Both the position numbers and the translations under genes were made by a program. Under the pieces are notes generated by a model, which had not been told where the DNA came from, ran no database searches, and worked only from the letters and a program-made list of their open reading frames with translations. This document shows positions 58,444 to 64,000 of a stretch of DNA of 64,000 bases, piece after piece (positions within the stretch are counted from its first letter, which is position 1; each line of letters starts with the position of its first letter). This stretch comes from Nephrocerus scutellatus (Eukaryota > Arthropoda > Insecta > Diptera > Pipunculidae). The stretch lies in the NCBI GenBank assembly GCA_947095585.1, contig OX352761.1:28673777-28737776 (forward strand), read 5' to 3'.

Positions 58444-58714
58444 TAAGATCCGAAGCAAAGGCTATGTCCTAATTGGACAGTCATCGCGCGATCTGGCGAT
58501 GATGTAAAATTGCAAACTTCAATAATCTTATTACGTCTCCTGTGTCATCTTTAGAACCTAAACGCTATGAGTAAGAACGCTCGAAGAAGTTTGTTTTGAA
58601 AACGCGTCGCGAACATTTATCGATCATCGAAAATTGGTTTGATCAAACAACTCTACGCGAAGAATTTTGATCGCTTGAAATCAAACAATTTTATTTTTGG
58701 GCGTGTATCGCAAA
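58444..58714. other. Unassigned spacer between DINE-like copies
   Basis: About 270 bases without recognised features. Confidence 0.35.
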
Positions 58715-59063
58715 GTTTCAAAAAAAAAACCCATAAAAATAAATTTTTTTCGTGTAAATTCTCTAATCGGGGATACACGGGGATGAGCAGTTTGAATAAA
58801 ACCAGGGTTCCGATCACTTCCAAATTTTTAAAAAAAGTGTTGTCAATCGGAGATACATATGCGTATAAAATTTAAAGAAAATCTAAATTTTGTAAAAAAA
58901 TTGTATGTGTGGTATTGTCACGGGTCATGTGTGCAAAATTTCAATAAAATCGGGCTTTGGGAAGTGGGTTAAAAATTGATCACAACCAGCCAGACCAGAA
59001 AGACCAGCCAGCCAGTCCGCCAGCCACGGGCACGCGAAGTTAATATAGAGAATTTAAAAAGAA
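58715..59063 (-). repeat. DINE-like element, complete short copy
   Basis: AACCCATAAAAATAAATTTT, GTAAATTCTCTAATCGGGG near 58756, one unit, GGGCTTTGGGAAGTGGGTTA, AAAAATTGATCACAA, a CCAG/CCGC tetranucleotide-like tract and GTTAATATAGAGAATTTAAA ending at 59058. Both ends are clean. Confidence 0.85.
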
Positions 59064-59696
59064 ATGTCGCTGGGATTCGTCGATTCAAAAATATGTTTTA
59101 ACAATTAGAAGCATTCCCGCGCGTCAAAAAAAAAATTGTGCTCACCACACTGACATCTAGTCTAGATCATGATTAAGATGGGTTTATGGGCACAATACTC
59201 TAGTTTGTAAGTTATCGGGTGTGATCTTTCAACTTCACCCACTCAAATACGGCTTCCTTTTCTTCTAACCCAATATTTCCAAGCAGATTTTATGAACATC
59301 AATATGAACCTTGGGTGTCTTGTTTGTTTTAACTTCTTATCAGTCCAAGCAAACTTTCAAACGTGCTAGAGAGAGACTAGGTAATAAAAACCTATCTAAG
59401 CTAAAAACCTATTAACATACCGTAATTGGTAATTTTTTTTAAACAAACTGAAAAATCGTTTTTAACTAACTATATTAACTATATGATATATGCAATATTC
59501 GTTTCAGTTTCATATCTGTTTTCTATGTCTATTTTCTACAGCAATTTTGTTTTTTGTTACGACAATTTTACGATCGGTGGCACAATGAATTTAATAGTAG
59601 GCGTTTTTTGATCAGTGACGACCTTCCATTTAGAAAACAAATAATGCACGTTAATGCATATATGGCCCAAATCAAAGTCATGCACGAACACCAAAC
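59064..59696. other. Unassigned spacer
   Basis: No supported feature. Confidence 0.4.
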
Positions 59697-61145
59697 CAAA
59701 CCAAACTCGATAGATAGACACACGCTCAAGGGGTTTGCTTAGCACAGTGTTGGAGTTCGGAAATTAAGGAGAGGAATACGTGAGATATCCATGCACATGT
59801 GTCTTGAATGACTGTAGATCATGCAAATGCTGAAACACAGAGTCTGGCAATTAAAGCATTACGGAAAACGAACACGAAACTAAAACGACGCGAGTCCAAA
59901 TGGTTTAATCAATTTAGGCTTCAAATTTCTTCGAACCTCTGTTGAAATCATTCGGTCCTTCAGGAACGTCTTACTTGAAGGCTAACAACTCTACAGTGAA
60001 TTGTACCGGATTCGTTTGTAGTACCAGGCCTAATATACGAAAAAGGCACCCAAAACTATCGAGACGATAGGCTGAATTGGTTGGTACGTCCGAAGATAGC
60101 TATAATGGTAGACCCATGAGTTCGAGTTGAGGCACGGGTATTGCGGTTGGGTTGGGCGGGATGCATCTGGATATTTCTTTTGAACACCACTTATGGAAAA
60201 AGCGAAAAAACAGTGACAAGCTGGAAACATTCCTACGGTGTTCAAACGATTCGATTGTTTTCGCAATATTTACGTCACCAATAAGTTTTATCGCGCGGTT
60301 CTGAATTCTGTCGAGTCCATCCAGCTGTATTCAAGTTAGGGCGAATATATGCCTTGTAAATAGTAGCCTGGTCTGAGGGAGTGAAGTGCACCGTTTAAGG
60401 AAACCTAACCCATGGATAAGATTAGGGGTTTTAATTACGCTTACGTCAGAAGACAGCAATGGGTTTTGTAAGTGTTAAATTCTACTCTATTGTGTTATGC
60501 TGTGAAGGTCAGAATTTAACGTGCTTAACATACGTTGTTGTTCAAGTTCCATTTGGGGTGAAGAGAGGCGTACAGAAAGCGCGAACTTAAATGAGAAGCT
60601 AAGAGTGTTGTCAACAGCGAATTTGAATAGAAGTAGCGGATATATAGTCCAAACAAGCAGGGTCTTAATTCCATAGGTTTATGTCAGACTCTGTTAAATG
60701 CCTTGGAAATATCGAGTGCAACAACTTTACTCTCACCAAATTTGTGAATAGGATGGTTCCGCTTTTCGGTGAGATATGGCATCAGATCACCTGTAAGACG
60801 ATGCTACTGCTGGTCGCTAAGGATTTCACGTGATTCAAGGTATTGCATAAGATTACGATTGATCAGCGTTTCCATGACTTTAGAGAGCATACATATGTCG
60901 GTATGAGGAAAGATATGACGGTTCGCCTTTTTTCATTAACAGGCTGGACAAATGCTGTTTTCTAATTCCTTTGGAGACTTCAGAAGAGTAAGAGAAATAT
61001 AAAAGCCTGCGCAGTGGCAATGCCAACGTTGAAGAACACCTCATCAAAACTATAGCGGGAATACTATCAGACCCAGCAGATTTATGAATGTTGAGACCAT
61101 TTAATACTCTAGCCACTTGACGAGCACGAAAGTAGATACTCCTTT
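59697..61145 (-). mobile_element. Jockey-like LINE copy, interrupted and rearranged
   Basis: Minus strand: ARVLNGLNIHKSAGSDSIPA (61115-61055), STLALPLRRLLYFSYSS, PSYLSSYRHM to about 60890, ESREILSDQQ near 60830, broken box A near 60720, then a deletion of the GVPQG/FADD region. RT thumb and connection follow near 60560-60340 (LSSLQMELEQQRMLSTLNSD-like), then FAFSISGVQKKYPDASRPTQ near 60200, and the C-terminal tail near 59850-59740, with the 3' UTR CCTTGAGCGTGTG at 59722-59733. Repeat X sits within it at 59851-60062. Confidence 0.8.
59851..60062 (-). repeat. Dispersed repeat 'X' inside the Jockey-like copy
   Basis: About 210 bases (ACGAAACTAAAACGACGCGA, TTCGAACCTCTGTTGAAATC, GTACCGGATTCGTTTGTAGT) replace the expected continuation between CAGAGTCTGGCAATT and GGCTGAATTGGTTGGTACGT of the Jockey-like tail. 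The same sequence, itself split by a Jockey-like element, occurs at 10583-11385. Confidence 0.7.
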
Positions 61146-61544
61146 TCTATTCGTAAGGATACAATTTGAGTAATACCTGATATCAGTGGTTACGTTTTAT
61201 TAAGGTCGCTTGGAAATTCCCAAGGAGTAGTCAATTAATTTTTCATAGAATTAGTTAAAAACTATTTGAACTTTCATTTTCATTTCTTTCGGCGACCAAA
61301 TTTACGATTTCAAACGATTATTTTGTAAATAACAATAAGTACAATTATGTGTAAAAGTATGACAAGTAAAGAAAATTCGCTATAAAACCTTAGTGCCTTC
61401 GCCACTGGAGTCATGAAAACTACGGACGGGAAGTCTTGCGTTAATTAATATGTTGGGGACGCTAGACTCATGTAGACTCATTTAAATAAATTTAATATAA
61501 ACGCATATTAAAAAGATCGTGAAAGACATTTGGAAGTTTTTTTT
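61146..61544. other. Unassigned spacer
   Basis: About 400 bases without recognised features. Confidence 0.4.
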
Positions 61545-61905
61545 TTATATATAATGTACACACGCTCAAGGGGTTTAAACCCTTGTAATGCTTAGCACAG
61601 CGTGGGCGTTCAAAAATTAAGGAAAAGAAAATGTGAGATGTCTATGCACATGTGTCTTGAATGACTGCAGATCATACAAATGCGGAAAAACAGAGTCGGG
61701 CAATTCATTCCACATAATAATTGTGCGGCTAAAAATGGAATCTCTGCATTGGTTCGTACGTCCGAAGATAGGTCTAATGGTAGACCCGTGAGCTCGAGTT
61801 GAGGCACGGGATTTCGGTTGGGTTGAAGGTTGGGCGGGATGCATCTTGATATTTCTTTTGAACACAGCTTATGGAAAAAGCGATAAAACAGTGACAAGCA
61901 GTGAC
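61545..61905 (-). mobile_element. Jockey-like LINE 3' end with poly(A)
   Basis: Minus strand: CSKEISRCIPPNLQP near 61865-61820, STIRPIFGRTNQCRDSIFSR (61790-61730), MWNELPDSVFPHLYDLQ to 61670, stop, 3' UTR CCCTTGAGCGTGTGTACATT at 61556-61575 and an A-rich tail seen as T9 at 61539-61547. 5'-truncated. Confidence 0.85.
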
Positions 61906-64000
61906 TATAACAAATTCAAAACACAGTTACATACAAATAAAAATACACAGAAATCAATACGAGTATATTTTCTTGTATTGAAAGAAAATTTGTCATACCT
62001 TCAGTAACATCACTCATTTCAGAAACCTACACCTTTCTCTACATATTTCTCCTCCACTTTATATAGTATAGTAACTCCTGACGCCAACTCAGGTTTGTGC
62101 CTAAGCCAATGCATATGAAATGTTTAGTAGTATGGAAGCCGTATATTAAAAACGTCACGAAAGTACCAAGCAACGTTGGTTGTAAATGGACTGCTGATGG
62201 CTTTGGATTTTTTTAATGTACATCGATCGATTTCTCTGCATACATTAAACAACGCTTCGTTGTTGTATTTGTTTACTAAATTTATGGCTTCAGCGTCATT
62301 TCCAAGTTAAAATATTTTTCTAAAAGTGCAATAATCACGAGAGGAAGGATATGTAACATTATCCACTTTTTCTGTTGTTGGGGCAGTTCTTGAAAACTGC
62401 ATCATTATATGAAAAGTATTTCTTATTTTACTAAGAAATAATGTATATAATGTATTTTTTTATTAAATATGTGTGAAAAACAAACTAAAAATAGTATATC
62501 CAGATTTGCTCACACAATTCGTATAAGAAATGTAAAAAAAATTGTGAAATTCTATGAATGAAAGTTCACAATAAACTTTTTTTTTATACCAAATATAATG
62601 CTATTCGATCTCCTTAAATCTAAGCAGTCAATGAAATGTAATGGAACGTAGTATACGGAACCCTTTTCTGTCAAAGGAGAAGTATGTAGTTCGATGATGG
62701 TCGGTCAGACCATACAGTCAGGGAAAATATCCTTAAATTACCTTACACCGGAACACAACCAAACCAATAAACGATACAGTACGACTACAGTTACAATATC
62801 ATGTGACATGAGCGGAGTGCGGGCGCCATCATCGTCATTATGTCTTTCGGCGAAGAAACGTTCTAACAAGGTAAATTAGGGGAGAAGACGTAATCACATA
62901 ATCTAATTTAATGGTGAACTTTCTATGGATTCTTCTTTATCGTGATGGTGGTTGTGAGGCGATACCATTGACGACCAATCGACCATAGCCATAGCCTGTA
63001 TCTTTTGTTCTGACGCAAATAGCTCTTAGTCTGGTGCAAAGCAGCAAACACCAAACACACAAACAACAATGACACCAACACAAAAGCCTAAAAAGAACAT
63101 ACCACTCGTATTATGTAGGCGTTTTGCAGTTTAAATCGAAATTTTGCCAACCAATAGAAGAAATAAATGACAACAGCCCATCCAGCACATTCCGTTCGGC
63201 CTACATGAATTTCGCCTGTTTGCACGACCAGCTAGAAACTTGGTGCAATGTTGTTTGTCAATTGAAGTAGCTATGCAGTATTGTGTGTAGTTTACTACAA
63301 ACATATCTCCCTCACTTTTATTGCCAATCAATGCAGAATCTTACTAATGCGTTTGCTGCGTATAGAGGAGATGGCCTCTGGATTTGCCCATGGCTAAAAT
63401 TCAAACATAAATCCGTCCGTCCGTGCACGCATCTCTTTTAAAACTCACTGTGCTATTGTGCACACATTTTCCTAAATCCGTTTGGATAAGATTAAGGGCT
63501 CCTTCCTTGTTCATATTTGTACTCTTTTTTAAATAAAATTTTGTGTCTTTAGGAAAAGTTGAAAAAATATCTGCTCATTAATTAAGCTCTACAACATTTT
63601 TGTATGTGTCCGTCCTCTTTTTACACTGCCAATGAAACAGAAGTTTGAGTTTTGTCCTCCGCACCATTATTGTTTCAAGTTATCATAGCACTTCAAAAAA
63701 CATAAAAAACATGGTGTCCGGCAATTGCTTTGCCTTATCGAAACGCCCGAACTTTCATAAAAAAAGTTTACACGGGCTAAAGAACTTTACGTGTTAAAGA
63801 TTCTTACCTTTTGCTACACGAATATATGAAACTTTTATACCGAAATTGATTAAGTTCTTCTTAAATATTACAAATTTATAACTTCAGCTGTTTAATGTTT
63901 AATTATAACTGGATATGGCGAAATAATGAGAATTTTTTTTAATGGTAACATTTAATAAAGCACCGTCGATAGAGATTGGATTATGAGTAGTCTATGAAAT
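61906..64000. other. Unassigned right flank
   Basis: No supported gene. A frame at 62694-62879 is followed by AACAAG/GTAAAT, a donor-like site, but nothing else supports an exon. A CCGTCCGTCCGTGCACGC stretch at 63414-63431 resembles the tetranucleotide part of DINE-like repeats. Confidence 0.4.

Noticed and set aside
62694..62885. Possible exon ending at AACAAG/GTAAAT
   Set aside because: Only a donor-like site and a short frame; there is no domain, partner exon or compositional support.

Overview
This window looks like non-coding, repeat-rich genomic DNA from an insect, most likely a fly (Diptera). The evidence is: AT-rich sequence; a three-exon gene with canonical GT/AG introns; an insect-type secreted lipase; many decayed Jockey-type LINEs, mariner, Tc1 and hAT fragments; a tRNA-derived SINE; and DINE-1/Helentron-like elements with tetranucleotide microsatellites. 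A tephritid fruit fly would fit, but that is inference; no species marker is visible.

Only one convincing host gene was found: a lipase of the pancreatic-lipase superfamily at 46541-51554 (+). Its exons (46541-46577, 46688-47090, 50792-51554) join in frame to 400 residues plus stop. It has a hydrophobic N-terminus and a full Ser235/Asp260/His323 triad. Its 3.7-kb second intron is almost filled with repeats.

Layout: 1-6.4 kb has Jockey-like fragments, a 100-bp inverted repeat, a hAT fragment and a Tc1/mariner pseudogene. 6.4-12.5 kb has a craniofacial-protein-2-like LINE 3' end, two DINE-like copies, a nested Jockey/unknown-repeat composite and a mariner pseudogene. 12.5-20.3 kb has a higher-order minisatellite with an inverted partner array, then another Tc1/mariner-type pseudogene. 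20-24 kb is unassigned. 24-28 kb has a mariner end, a DINE-like copy holding about 73 CAAA units, a Jockey fragment and a GT-rich degenerate array. 28-34 kb is mostly unassigned. 34-37.3 kb has a Tc1-like composite with a Jockey insertion, then two side-by-side solo LTRs sharing the target ATAT. 38-46 kb has minisatellites, a SINE, a Helitron-like 3' end and two LINE copies. 46.5-51.6 kb is the lipase. 52-62 kb has LINE, DINE-like and SINE copies, some nested with clear target-site duplications.

The dominant theme is layered transposon insertion. The most informative structure is one interspersed family (called 'DINE-like' here). It has inverted subterminal ends AAATTCTCTA / TAGAGAATTT, a variable number of internal units of about 110-120 bp, and a tetranucleotide tract whose motif differs between copies (GGCT, CAAA, CCGA and others). 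For this family, '+' means the end reading AAATTCTCTATATTAA comes first. Repeat boundaries were set by eye and are usually good to about 5-30 bases.
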